From an uncultured Mollicutes bacterium (GTDB taxonomy: Bacteria > Bacillota_I > Bacilli_A > ML615J-28 > CAG-313), in contig URLJ01000002.1 in NCBI GenBank assembly GCA_900548675.1, forward strand, positions 108,158-172,157: 64,000 nt of DNA, read 5' to 3'. The notes beneath the pieces were generated by a model that saw only the letters and a program-made list of their open reading frames with translations, ran no database searches and was not told where the DNA came from. The translations under genes were made by a program, and so were the position numbers. Positions 17,600 to 26,552 of the stretch are shown here, piece by piece (within the stretch, counting starts at the first letter, position 1; the number at the start of each line of letters is the position of its first letter).

Positions 17600-19036
17600 T
17601 TATAACCCACTAGCGAGCGCTTCTTGCAGTGCTCTTTTTTCTTTTACTTTATCTTTAATCACATCTTTTAATCTTAACCCAAAGTATAATGCAACATATA
17701 GTGCTGTATAACCAACATAAACAAAAAGTGAAAGATGTGGCATTATTTTATATATGTCGCTTCCTAGTTCAACCCTAGTGAAAATTTCAAAGGCTGGGAT
17801 TAAATCGATGATTACCTTTTTATTATACATAAACAAATAATTGACTTCGAAATAGTTATTACCATTTTTAATAGCTATTCCGTTTAAAACGGTATTGAGA
17901 ATAAGACAAATAATAAAGTAAACCGAAAATCCTATGAAAGCATCTAAAAGTGAACGTTTATCCATTTTAGGAAAAATCCCTAATGTAAGACACAAAATAG
18001 GTACTACCATTACATTAGTATGTTCATAAATAAAATGCATATTCCAAACTTCAAATATTCCTGTGCCATTAACATCAGGAACGGCTAATGCTAGTGTTGC
18101 TCCTACCGCATTGATTAAGAAATTAAAATTAAAGATATGTTTATTTTTAGTTATTAATGCGATTATTATCAAATACGAAGCAAGATTACACAATTGAAGG
18201 GGCAAGCGCTTAATGTTAATCGTTAACGCAAACATTGAATTATACTGTATTATCAATGAGAGAGCTAAGACAAAACATAGCGCTAATTTAGTTTGATCAC
18301 TTTTTTTCTTAAATAGAAGCGTTAATACCACCACTTTAATTGGTAAGTATAAAATCCAAATAATATGTGATATGCTAAATCCATCAAAAATAATATTACT
18401 ATAGCCAAATAGTATTTGTGGTACATAAATAGGCATATTTTGAATCATCAAAAGAATAAGTGTTATTAGTAAATATAGCCATTCTTTAGCGTTTTTCACA
18501 CAGAAACGATGCTTATCTACAATATATATTTTAAGCGTTATAATAAAGGCTATAAGCCATTCTAGACTTAACCATATTGTTCTAAACACTTGATTTAACG
18601 AGACATCTTTTACACCCTGATTTAACCAATATATCATGTTGATTCCACGGCCTTGAGGATCTAAATAATAAAGCATGTAAGTATTATAAGAAAAAATACT
18701 TATAATTGTTACGGGCAAACATATATATACTGCTAAATTTTTAAATAAACGATTTTTAAAAAATGTCGCAATAATGAGAATAATTGGTGTACAAGCATTA
18801 AAAATTCTAAGAATTGCGTGAGGTTTACTTAAAGTATTTAATTCGAAGATATTATCTCCAACACTTTTAATAAAAGCATCAGGAAGTATTAACCCTACAA
18901 AAAATAATCCGAAATACGCAACAGCTAGTATTTGTGAAAATTTTGTGTTGACATTCTCATTTCCCTTTTTATTTAAAAAAAGAATTACTATTACTGTAAT
19001 CAAGGTAATTACTAATAAAATAATTGTGCTTATCAT
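17600..19036 (-). CDS. YwaF/TMEM164-like integral membrane protein
   Basis: A 478-residue, very hydrophobic protein with about 12 membrane segments. The second half contains RLPLQLCNLASYL and WNMHFIYEHTNVMVVPI, matching the YwaF (TIGR02206) pattern of buried polar and histidine residues in membrane helices. The N-terminal half also has a W-x-x-x-L-F/LPDAF-type start, so it may be a duplication. A second, shorter family member is at 47437-48228. YwaF function is not known. The gene is divergent from the candidate nuclease at 19168. Confidence 0.7.
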   Translation of the reverse strand: MISTIILLVITLITVIVILFLNKKGNENVNTKFSQILAVAYFGLFFVGLILPDAFIKSVGDNIFELNTLSKPHAILRIFNACTPIILIIATFFKNRLFKNLAVYICLPVTIISIFSYNTYMLYYLDPQGRGINMIYWLNQGVKDVSLNQVFRTIWLSLEWLIAFIITLKIYIVDKHRFCVKNAKEWLYLLITLILLMIQNMPIYVPQILFGYSNIIFDGFSISHIIWILYLPIKVVVLTLLFKKKSDQTKLALCFVLALSLIIQYNSMFALTINIKRLPLQLCNLASYLIIIALITKNKHIFNFNFLINAVGATLALAVPDVNGTGIFEVWNMHFIYEHTNVMVVPILCLTLGIFPKMDKRSLLDAFIGFSVYFIICLILNTVLNGIAIKNGNNYFEVNYLFMYNKKVIIDLIPAFEIFTRVELGSDIYKIMPHLSLFVYVGYTALYVALYFGLRLKDVIKDKVKEKRALQEALASGL

Positions 19037-19120
19037 AGACTTCTCCTCCGGTAGTTACATTATACTCATTTTCCTTTTTTTTACAATAGCCTAAAAATCA
19101 AAATGCATTTTTAACTTATT

Positions 19121-19143
19121 AGAAAGCACTTTCTTGATATAAT
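19121..19143 (+). promoter_or_regulatory. Possible promoter with palindrome in the spacer
   Basis: TATAAT at 19138-19143 is clear; the -35 box is poor. AGAAAG-CA-CTTTCT (19121-19134), an inverted repeat with 6-base arms, fills the spacer where a repressor could block RNA polymerase. It precedes the gene at 19168. Confidence 0.4.
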
Positions 19144-19167
19144 GTATTTAAGTTATTGGTGATATAT

Positions 19168-19893
19168 ATGAATTTAGAAGAAATCTTAGAAAAAGTAAAA
19201 AAAAGTGAAATAATTAATGATTCTATTGGTACAAAACAAGAGAAAACAATTCATAAAGTTTTAAAATTTTATCTTGCAGATGATGCAAAATATCATGAAA
19301 TAAAAATTGATAATTATTTTATCGATGTATATAAAGATGGCATGATATATGAAATTCAAACAAAATCTTTCAATGCGATTAAAAATAAATTATCAAATCT
19401 TTTAATAAATCATGAAGTGACTATCGTTTATCCTTTGACTATTGAAAAGCATATATATATTGAAGATGATAATGGCGAACTTTTACGTAAAAGAAAATCA
19501 CCTAAAACCGGTTCTCCTTTAATCATTTGTAGCGAATTATATAAAATTAAAAGTTTACTTAAATCTAATAACTTGCATTTAATGATTGTTCTTTTAAAAA
19601 CAAAAGAAAGAAGATTCTTAAGAATTAATAGATACCATAGAACCGTTTCTTCTAGGATTGATGAATTACCTTTTGAGATTACTTCAAAACTTGATTTTAA
19701 AACTGTAGCTGAGTTATCTGATCTTTTACCAAATACCTTGCCAGCTGAATTTACAACTAACGATTTAGTAAAAAACCTAAAACTAAGAAAGAAAGATGCC
19801 TCTTTAGTTGCAAATATTCTTTATAGCACCGGAGCACTAGAGAGAACAGGAAAGGTCCGTAACTGTTATTTGTATAAAAAACATATATATTAA
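19168..19893 (+). CDS. Candidate PD-(D/E)XK nuclease-like protein with winged-helix tail
   Basis: I place the start at the ATG at 19168, which has GGTGAT upstream. The 241-residue protein has E25 in an alpha helix, then D53 in a strand (YFIDVYKDG) and E62-x-Q64-x-K66 in the next strand (YEIQTK), an order that resembles restriction-like or Holliday-resolvase-like nuclease cores. Its C-terminal part (about 165-241) looks like a winged helix with a closing strand. No exact family was recognised. It stands alone, with a bidirectional terminator after it. Confidence 0.55.
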   Translation: MNLEEILEKVKKSEIINDSIGTKQEKTIHKVLKFYLADDAKYHEIKIDNYFIDVYKDGMIYEIQTKSFNAIKNKLSNLLINHEVTIVYPLTIEKHIYIEDDNGELLRKRKSPKTGSPLIICSELYKIKSLLKSNNLHLMIVLLKTKERRFLRINRYHRTVSSRIDELPFEITSKLDFKTVAELSDLLPNTLPAEFTTNDLVKNLKLRKKDASLVANILYSTGALERTGKVRNCYLYKKHIY

Positions 19894-19898
19894 TATCA

Positions 19899-19934
19899 AA
19901 AATACCTGCCCAATTTAAGAGGCAGGTATTTTAA
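19899..19934. terminator. Bidirectional terminator
   Basis: Stem AAAATACCTGCC/GGCAGGTATTTT separates the 19168 gene from the zinc operon and can end both transcripts. Confidence 0.85.
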
Positions 19935-19948
19935 TTTATTGATTCTAA

Positions 19949-20818
19949 CTAATTCGTTTTATACTTTCTACTTATTTTATTAATAACAGAAGCTATTAAG
20001 AAAGCAATTAAATTCACTATTACAATACTAGCTGCTGATGAATATTGATAAAAACCAAAGAAAGCGATAATAAAGCAAACAACTGATATTGCTGCTGCAA
20101 ACCATACAACTTTTTTGAAATTATTAAATAATCTCATCGAAGTAAGTGCGGGGAAAATTATAATGCTAGATATTAGTAGGGTTCCCATTATTCTCATTCC
20201 AAATACAATTAAAATAGCAGTTAAAATTGACAAGATACTGTTATATAGTTTTGTATTAATCCCTACCGCCTTAGCAAATGATTCATCAAATGTAACGGCG
20301 AAGATATGATTTTGAAAACAAATAAATAATCCTACAACAACGACAGTTAAGGCTATTACAATATATAAATCTGTTCTAGTAACCGTGGTAATACTTCCAA
20401 ACATATATTTAGAAATATCTGCAGATGTTCCACCAGAAACGCTAATCGCGAGATATCCCACTGCGAGTGAACTGCTGGCTATTAGGGCTATCGCACTATC
20501 ACCTTTTATTTTTTTATTTTCACCAATTCTAAGTAGTACATATGCCGCAACAATTACAATTGGTATTGCGATTAATAATTCCCAACCTTCTTTTTTTAAA
20601 CCTTTGTCATGCATTTCTAAAATAGTGTTAAAAGCAAGTGCTAAAGAAAATGCGCCAAAACCAACATGAGACAAACCATCACCAATCATTGAATATCTTT
20701 TTAACACTAATATAACTCCTATAATCGAAGCACTAACGCATAATAAGATACCGACAATTATTGCTTCAGGCATATATTTCATAATACTCACGATATCATT
20801 AAGCCATGTTAGATACAT
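19949..20818 (-). CDS. znuB: Zinc ABC transporter permease
   Basis: A 289-residue metal ABC permease (ABC-3 family) with 7-8 membrane helices. Characteristic segments are MIGDGLSHVGFGAFSLA near residue 45 and LLISSIIIFPALTSM near 220. Last gene of zur-znuA-znuC-znuB; it starts inside the end of znuC (20-base overlap), so the two are translationally coupled. Together with the substrate-binding protein it should import Zn2+; manganese cannot be fully excluded from sequence alone. Confidence 0.9.
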   Translation of the reverse strand: MYLTWLNDIVSIMKYMPEAIIVGILLCVSASIIGVILVLKRYSMIGDGLSHVGFGAFSLALAFNTILEMHDKGLKKEGWELLIAIPIVIVAAYVLLRIGENKKIKGDSAIALIASSSLAVGYLAISVSGGTSADISKYMFGSITTVTRTDLYIVIALTVVVVGLFICFQNHIFAVTFDESFAKAVGINTKLYNSILSILTAILIVFGMRIMGTLLISSIIIFPALTSMRLFNNFKKVVWFAAAISVVCFIIAFFGFYQYSSAASIVIVNLIAFLIASVINKISRKYKTN

Positions 20819-21500
20819 TTACAGCACCTTCTTTCTTAAGATATTCTTTTGGCGTACCATCAAATTTAATTGTTTCATCGATTTCAATGATTCTATTAAC
20901 ATATTTAATTGTCGTTTCATTATCATGAGAGATCATTACAATAGATACACCATATAGTTTATTAATTTCAGATAAAGTACGATATAACTGTTCTCTTGTT
21001 CGTTCATCCAAAGCATTGAATGGTTCATCTAAAAAAAGTATTTTTTCACAAGAGACAAGAGCTCTCGCTAATAAAACCTTTTGTCTTTCTCCACCTGATA
21101 GCTCTTTAAATGATTTATTCCGTAAATCATCAATACCAAGAATCGTCATATATCTAATAGCTAAATTTCGTTCTTCTTTATTGTAAATGGCTCTTAAACC
21201 CAATCTATTGACGCATCCCGAAATAACTACTTCATAGGCTGTTGCGGGAAAATCTGGATTAGCTTTTATTTCTTGAGGTAAATAACCGATGGCAGAGTGT
21301 TTTACTGATGGATCATATTTTATTTTACCACTGAGTGGTGGTAAAAGTTTTACTAATGTTTTAATTAGAGTACTTTTTCCACTGCCATTGGCACCAAAAA
21401 TACCGATAAAATCTCCGGCTTCAATAGTTAAATTAACATTTTTTAAAACTGTTTTATTATCATAACCTACTCTTAGCTTTTCACAAGCAATTAATTTCAT
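20799..21500 (-). CDS. znuC: Zinc ABC transporter ATPase
   Basis: A 233-residue ATPase with Walker A GANGSGKS, signature LSGGERQK, Walker B ILFLDEPFNAL and switch histidine in ISHDNE. It overlaps the binding-protein gene by 4 bases (ATGA type) and the permease by 20, in the zinc operon. Confidence 0.92.
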   Translation of the reverse strand: MKLIACEKLRVGYDNKTVLKNVNLTIEAGDFIGIFGANGSGKSTLIKTLVKLLPPLSGKIKYDPSVKHSAIGYLPQEIKANPDFPATAYEVVISGCVNRLGLRAIYNKEERNLAIRYMTILGIDDLRNKSFKELSGGERQKVLLARALVSCEKILFLDEPFNALDERTREQLYRTLSEINKLYGVSIVMISHDNETTIKYVNRIIEIDETIKFDGTPKEYLKKEGAVNVSNMA

Positions 21501-22429
21501 AAAAGCCCCCTCTCTAAGTTTTTAATATTATTTTTTAAAATATCTAAATAACTAATATTATTGTTAAAGTCTTCTCTACTAACATTATGCCCAGAATGAA
21601 GAACAAGGATTGCTGCAGAGGTCCCCTTCGTAATAGTCTTAGCCATACTATTATCTGTCATAAGTTCTTTTATATATATAACTGGTATGTTTTCTTTTTT
21701 AATCGCTTCATTCATTTGGATTATTGTCGAAATAGCCGGATCTACTTCCATTGAACAAGAATCATATGCAGACACGAAATCGAAACCATATTCTTCAGTT
21801 AAATAAAGAAAAGCAAATGGTGCTCCAAAATATAACGTTGTTCTTTTAGCCTTCTTTTTTAATTCTTTTAAGGATGTATCAATTTCATTTAAAGACTTAA
21901 TATATGCTGCTGCCTTTTCTTCATAATAAGCACTATTGGCGTTATCAAGTTTTTTAATAGCTGTCAAAACATCTTCTACCATATATGTTACATATCTTGG
22001 GTTTGTCCATATATGGGGGTCAGCACTATGTTTATGATGATGTTTATGTTCATTTCCATCGTGAGTTTCATGTAATTCGTATGTAATAATTCTTTCATCT
22101 TTAGAAAAATCCACTACTATTACATCACTACTCAATCCCTCAACAATTTTAGAAGCCCATGTTTCCATAAAATCACCTGTATATATAAACATTTTAGCTT
22201 TTTTCACTAAAACAATATCTCTAACAGAAGGATCATAAGAGTGGGTATCTTCACCTGGTGATAGAAGCATCTTAATATTAAAATTCTCTCCTGCTATAGT
22301 TCTAGCTATATCATAATGAGGAAAAAGGGTTGTAACAATTATGGGTTTATTGTCTTCTTCTTTTTTACAAGAGGTGATTAAAACCACCATAAGTAGTATT
22401 ACTACTACAATTCCTATTCTTTTTTTCAT
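21497..22429 (-). CDS. znuA: Zinc-binding lipoprotein (ZnuA/AdcA type)
   Basis: A 310-residue solute-binding lipoprotein. The lipobox is VLITSCKK. The metal site is built from H (FPHYDIAR), a second H in DPHIWTNP, and a later acidic region (DPAISTI). The loop at about residues 118-140 is rich in histidine (HKHHHKHSADPH), which is typical of zinc rather than manganese binding proteins. It delivers zinc to the znuB-znuC pair. Confidence 0.92.
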   Translation of the reverse strand: MKKRIGIVVVILLMVVLITSCKKEEDNKPIIVTTLFPHYDIARTIAGENFNIKMLLSPGEDTHSYDPSVRDIVLVKKAKMFIYTGDFMETWASKIVEGLSSDVIVVDFSKDERIITYELHETHDGNEHKHHHKHSADPHIWTNPRYVTYMVEDVLTAIKKLDNANSAYYEEKAAAYIKSLNEIDTSLKELKKKAKRTTLYFGAPFAFLYLTEEYGFDFVSAYDSCSMEVDPAISTIIQMNEAIKKENIPVIYIKELMTDNSMAKTITKGTSAAILVLHSGHNVSREDFNNNISYLDILKNNIKNLERGLL

Positions 22430-22836
22430 ACTTTCCCCCTACAATCTTCACATTTACCATAAAGAATTATTTTATCTGGATCAACATCAAAATGATGCTC
22501 TTTAGATACATGAGCGATAATCTTGCTGAAATCATCACATTCCATATGTATAAGTTTTCCACATTCCATACACTTTAAATGAAAATGTTCATGGGAATTA
22601 TCACAACCTAAATATTGATAACATGTTTTATCACTATCTGGTAACACATACTTCCTAACATCACCTGTTGTTGTTAAAACATCCAAATAACGATACAATG
22701 TAGATTTACTTACTTGATTACCTTTTGCATATAACATATATAATATTTCATCAGCTGTAAGGTTCTTATTAATATTCTCTTGTAAAAACTCTAAAATTAC
22801 ACTTTTTTGTTTGGTATTATAACTTTTAGGTTCCAT
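22426..22836 (-). CDS. zur: Fur-family zinc regulator (Zur)
   Basis: A 136-residue Fur-family repressor. The winged helix is N-terminal (LTADEILYMLYAKG, SKSTLYRYLDVL). Two CxxC pairs (CMECG and CEDCRGK) make the structural zinc site, and HEHFHLKC holds further ligands. It is the first gene of the zinc operon, overlapping znuA by 4 bases, so it is probably Zur, repressing its own operon when zinc is plentiful. Confidence 0.9.
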   Translation of the reverse strand: MEPKSYNTKQKSVILEFLQENINKNLTADEILYMLYAKGNQVSKSTLYRYLDVLTTTGDVRKYVLPDSDKTCYQYLGCDNSHEHFHLKCMECGKLIHMECDDFSKIIAHVSKEHHFDVDPDKIILYGKCEDCRGKV

Positions 22837-22846
22837 AATAATCCTC

Positions 22847-22859
22847 CAATTTGAAATTG
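22847..22859. promoter_or_regulatory. Possible operator in zur leader
   Basis: CAATTT-G-AAATTG is a 6+6 inverted repeat immediately before the ribosome site of zur. It could be a binding site, but it does not clearly match the Bacillus Zur box. Confidence 0.3.
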
Positions 22860-22878
22860 AGTCTTAGTTTATATTTAT

Positions 22879-22907
22879 ATTATACAACATCATCTAAAAT
22901 TATACAA
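22879..22907 (-). promoter_or_regulatory. Promoter of the zur-znu operon
   Basis: Minus strand TTGTAT (22907-22902), 17-base spacer, TATAAT (22884-22879). It gives a leader of about 40 bases to zur. Confidence 0.7.
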
Positions 22908-22933
22908 GTATTTAACAAAATAATTAATAAAAA

Positions 22934-22977
22934 GAAAATATCTCTAAACAATAAATTATTGTTCAGAGATATTATTA
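22934..22977 (-). terminator. Terminator of the BspA remnant
   Basis: Stem AATATCTCTGAACAATA/TATTGTTTAGAGATATT followed by TTTTCTTTTTATT on the minus strand. Confidence 0.7.
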
Positions 22978-22988
22978 ACATATATCCT

Positions 22989-23357
22989 CTATTTCTTGTA
23001 TCCCCATACTACAGGATGGTTATCAAGATTCCAATTAAAATCCCAACCATCTGGCTTGGAATTAGCCTCACAGTATATAGTTAAGTTATTACAGTCGATG
23101 AATGCATCGTCTCCTATACTTGTGATACTATTTGGACTTACTATACTTGTTAGACTACTGCAGCCTCTGAATGCATTATCTTCTATACTTGTAATAGTGC
23201 TAGATATTATTGTTTTCATACATCCTTTAATTAATGTATTAGTAGCAGTTTCTATTATTGCATTACAATTATCTCTAGAATCATATATTTTGTTTCCACT
23301 ATCTACTTTAATACTTATTAAACTAGTACAATATTAGAATGCATACCTTTCTAGACT
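22989..23357 (-). pseudogene. Remnant of a BspA-type leucine-rich-repeat surface protein
   Basis: Reading on the minus strand from 23357, the frame gives SLERYAF, then a TAA stop (23336-23334), then [18 protein letters not shown] and two LRR_5 units ([34 protein letters not shown]) up to a TAG at 22989. These are the C-terminal repeats of a BspA-like protein. Upstream of 23357 only A/T-rich sequence remains, so signal peptide and most repeats are lost. The open 76-codon part starting at 23219 has no ribosome site and is unlikely to be made. Confidence 0.75.
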
Positions 23358-23383
23358 TTTTTCTTTTTTATATTTTTATATAT

Positions 23384-23425
23384 AAAAAGAGCCGATTAAC
23401 AAGTAGTTTGTTAATGGACTCTTTT
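23384..23425 (-). terminator. Terminator after the TPR gene
   Basis: Stem AAAAGAGTCCATTAACAA/TTGTTAATCGGCTCTTTTT, followed by a T run on the minus strand. Confidence 0.8.
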
Positions 23426-23432
23426 GTTTTGT

Positions 23433-24410
23433 TTAATGGATATCATTTGTTTTATCTTCTATAATATCACTATACAGTTGTTCTATTGAATTGTGGAGTT
23501 CTTCTAAACCTGGTTCAGCAGTATCAGCTAGTATTTGTGTTAATGCATCAATTACTTCTTGGGTAGGAGTGAGAGGTATGTTATACGCTTTTAAAAGTTC
23601 ATTTATTTTTTCAGGCGATTTAGCTGTAATATTGCTGTATTGACTTTCAATTTTTTTCATAGCTTTTATTGCGTAATCCATATCAATATAGCTAATTGTT
23701 TTTTCATATAAATAATAAGCTAATTCATAGTCACCTATTTCATAATAGTAACCCGCTAGTAAAAAATACCCTCTACCAAATTGTAACGTGTTAAATGCGT
23801 AAGATAAAGCTTTAATTATGCTTTCCATAAAGCCTTGTAAATTACCTAAACGTTTATGAGTATCTGCTTCTAAAACAAAATAATCAAAACAAACCGGATT
23901 TAACTCTAAGGCTTTTTCAACCATTTCTAGGGTTCCTTCATAATCCTTTGTTTCTCTTAAAACATATGCTAATTGATAATAGAATATTGATACTGGTTCT
24001 TCATACTGGTGGATTTTTATGTCACTATGAATTTCTTGATATATAGCTCTTTCAACAATATGATTGAATTGAAGATAGGCAGCCTCATCATCAGAGCGTT
24101 TAAACGGAAAAGTATCAATAAGTTCAGTTAGTAAACGTGAAGCCTCTGAAAATTGTTTTTCTTTTATCGCTTCTATAGCTCTTTTGTATTTTTTGTGTCT
24201 TGCATCTATTTGGGCAGCAGCGACCTCCATCATGCGCACTCTGCCTTTTTCACCAAGATGTTTTTTAAACACCATAAGTATTTCCTTTACAAGTTCTTCA
24301 GTGCCTTTCATTCTTTGAAAATGAGCTGCTTCATTCATTAAATAATTGAAATCGTGATCGAAATCACCTGTAAGGTTATTTTCTATTACATCGATAATTT
24401 TTTTATTCAC
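23433..24410 (-). CDS. TPR repeat protein
   Basis: A 325-residue soluble helical protein. Tetratricopeptide repeats are recognisable around residues 140-185 (YYQLAYVLRETKDYEGTLEMVEKALELNP) and 195-250. It starts with GTG at 24410, one base overlapping the stop of the HAD gene (TAGTG), with GGAGA upstream. It therefore depends on the HAD gene and the isomerase-like gene for expression. Its role in that trio is unknown. Confidence 0.7.
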   Translation of the reverse strand: MNKKIIDVIENNLTGDFDHDFNYLMNEAAHFQRMKGTEELVKEILMVFKKHLGEKGRVRMMEVAAAQIDARHKKYKRAIEAIKEKQFSEASRLLTELIDTFPFKRSDDEAAYLQFNHIVERAIYQEIHSDIKIHQYEEPVSIFYYQLAYVLRETKDYEGTLEMVEKALELNPVCFDYFVLEADTHKRLGNLQGFMESIIKALSYAFNTLQFGRGYFLLAGYYYEIGDYELAYYLYEKTISYIDMDYAIKAMKKIESQYSNITAKSPEKINELLKAYNIPLTPTQEVIDALTQILADTAEPGLEELHNSIEQLYSDIIEDKTNDIH

Positions 24411-25261
24411 TATTTTGTCTCCTTCATTTGAGCTATTTGTTCTTTAGAGATAAAGACTAGTTGTGATGTTTTAGCCATTTCTTCAATAATAAGTTTTACA
24501 ATATTTTCTAATTCTGATGATTTTCCATAATTTGCTTCACACACAAAGTTTACTCGATCATCTTTTAAGAGAAGCTCTACTTTAGATTTTTGAGCTTTTT
24601 GGTATATCGCAATCGATTTACCGCCATATTGCTTAACAAGTTTCATACAAGGAACATCTGTTAATCCATCACCTAAGTAGATCATATTACGATAAGGGAT
24701 GCGTCTGTCATCATCATTAGTTTTTCTATTTAAGGCTTCATCATCCATAACATCTAATACCCCTTTAGATATTCTAAATAGGTATTGTGTTTTTGTTGTA
24801 AAGTTTACCGCGTGTTGAGGCCAATCAGCATTGCCACTTGCATTATAATGAAATTCACATGCATATATCTTTTTAAATTCAGAGGCAATAGCGGTACCCT
24901 CAATTATTTCTTTTAATCCCGATGATAAGATATAGTGTTCAATCGTTATCCCAAGGGATTTTCCAAATTCATTTATTCTTTTAAACCAAGTTTTTACACC
25001 ATTATAAAGAATTACATCTTTTCCCAAAGCTTGGAACGATTCTCTTCTAATCGAAATTTCTTTTTTCTTAGCTTCTTTTATCATCAAATACATATATGCA
25101 AGTATTTTATCCATATCACTATCGTGAGCTATTTTATTGGCTTTACTCCAAAACTCACCTGCGTTCATCCCTACACTCGGTATAAAACTATACTCTTGCA
25201 TATCTTTAGCACATAATGTTTTATCAAAATCATACATTAAGGCAATAATTGGTTTTTCCAT
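24410..25261 (-). CDS. HAD-superfamily phosphatase (SerB-like)
   Basis: A 283-residue hydrolase. Motif I is MYDFDKTLC, motif II lies near LSSGLKEI, and motif IV is YLGDGLTDVPCM. The cap between I and II is small and helical, as in phosphoserine phosphatase-like enzymes of class IB. Substrate unknown. It is 20 bases downstream of the FucI/AraA-like gene and overlaps the TPR gene by one base. Confidence 0.85.
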   Translation of the reverse strand: MEKPIIALMYDFDKTLCAKDMQEYSFIPSVGMNAGEFWSKANKIAHDSDMDKILAYMYLMIKEAKKKEISIRRESFQALGKDVILYNGVKTWFKRINEFGKSLGITIEHYILSSGLKEIIEGTAIASEFKKIYACEFHYNASGNADWPQHAVNFTTKTQYLFRISKGVLDVMDDEALNRKTNDDDRRIPYRNMIYLGDGLTDVPCMKLVKQYGGKSIAIYQKAQKSKVELLLKDDRVNFVCEANYGKSSELENIVKLIIEEMAKTSQLVFISKEQIAQMKETK

Positions 25262-25281
25262 AAACCCTCCCTTTATCTTTT

Positions 25282-26463
25282 TTATCTAAAAAACTCATCA
25301 AGTAATTGTTTATGATGACCTAATAGCACTAAATGGTGATTACCATATGGACTGTATAACAAATAATTTCTAAATTCTTTATCTATAGCCAATGCCATTT
25401 GTGTACGACATAAATCTTTTTCTTGTAAGTTTCTAGTTATTTCTGTTTCATAAGCAACATAACCATCAAGCATTGGTGAAATCTTAAATATTGTTGCAGC
25501 TTGTTCTTTAACTTCACCTACGATTGCGATACCTTGATTAGACTCAAAATGAGTATCGAAGGTATATTTGTCTACCATATCTAGAGGAATTGTACAATGT
25601 GCTAATACTAATTCATCTTTAGAAAGAATGCTTGGGTTGGCTTGAAAACTACTAATATTTAATAATTTTCTTGCGATATGCATTGAAACAAGTGTTGCAA
25701 GATCGCCTTCACAACACGCGCTGATGCCTTCCTTATTAAGCAAGGCTAAAGCTATACATGCGGTTGTTTTAGATTTTTCGATTAAATCAAAACAGCGAAT
25801 AGTTACACCATCCAATTTATATTTTCTAATTAAAGATTTAAAGGCACCATAAACCTTAAATACTTTTGCAACTTCTTTTTCAGGAAATTTTGACATTAGT
25901 TCTCTTAATAATTTATCATTAGATGCAAAATTAGTAACGACTTCAACTAAAAATTCATCCATAGGTATATGTATTACTTCAATGCCATACTTTTCCTTTA
26001 AATCATCTTCATTGACACTTGATGCGATTAACCAATCAGATGGTTCGCCAATTACAGCTAAGCGTGTTTTTTCTAGGGCTTTTTTCGCCATTGTTATTTT
26101 ATAAATTGTTTTTATTCTTTCGGCTATTTCTACAGGATCACCTTCAAGAATTTCAAATTTCTCGTTTTGTTCTTTTAAGTAACTAGCAATTTCTAAAGTG
26201 GCTGCTAATGAGTTACTAGTTGGCGAGGTTAATAAGTAATATGGGCCTTTTGTTTTTTCCTTTAACTTTAGAAATTCTCCTTCAACTCCGCCTGTTCTTA
26301 CAAAGACGATATTTAATTCAAATTGGTCCCATGTGTTAACGGTTACTTTTTTAAAGTTTTCTCCTAATGCTTTTGTTATTGCAGCAACGAACGCTTTAGA
26401 AGAAGCGTTAACTTTTTCTTCATTTGCATTCATAGCACTTAAATTTAATAATCCTAACTGCAT
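25282..26463 (-). CDS. FucI/AraA-family sugar isomerase-like protein
   Basis: A 393-residue protein with the general layout of L-fucose/L-arabinose isomerase family members: N-terminal Rossmann-like domain and a C-terminal segment (GISACCEGDLATLVSMHI ... AHCTIPLDM ... THFESNQGIAI). It is shorter than true isomerases (about 480-590 residues), so the reaction may differ. The metal-binding glutamate and aspartate are replaced or hard to assign. In operon with a HAD phosphatase, it suggests handling of a sugar or sugar phosphate. Confidence 0.65.
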   Translation of the reverse strand: MQLGLLNLSAMNANEEKVNASSKAFVAAITKALGENFKKVTVNTWDQFELNIVFVRTGGVEGEFLKLKEKTKGPYYLLTSPTSNSLAATLEIASYLKEQNEKFEILEGDPVEIAERIKTIYKITMAKKALEKTRLAVIGEPSDWLIASSVNEDDLKEKYGIEVIHIPMDEFLVEVVTNFASNDKLLRELMSKFPEKEVAKVFKVYGAFKSLIRKYKLDGVTIRCFDLIEKSKTTACIALALLNKEGISACCEGDLATLVSMHIARKLLNISSFQANPSILSKDELVLAHCTIPLDMVDKYTFDTHFESNQGIAIVGEVKEQAATIFKISPMLDGYVAYETEITRNLQEKDLCRTQMALAIDKEFRNYLLYSPYGNHHLVLLGHHKQLLDEFFR

Positions 26464-26523
26464 ACTATTAATCCTTTCCTTCGTTCATTAATTTTATTAT
26501 ATCATTTTTATTTTGATTTCAAG

Positions 26524-26552
26524 AAAAAAGTGCTTGATTTTTCAAGCACTTT
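26524..26552 (-). terminator. Terminator after the ABC exporter pair
   Basis: Stem AAAGTGCTTGA/TCAAGCACTTTTT with a T run on the minus strand, at the stop of the second exporter gene. Confidence 0.8.

Noticed and set aside
22996..23337. Open frame of 113 codons on the plus strand, hydrophobic
   Set aside because: It is antisense to the BspA remnant. Leucine-rich repeats often leave open frames on the other strand, and there is no ribosome site.
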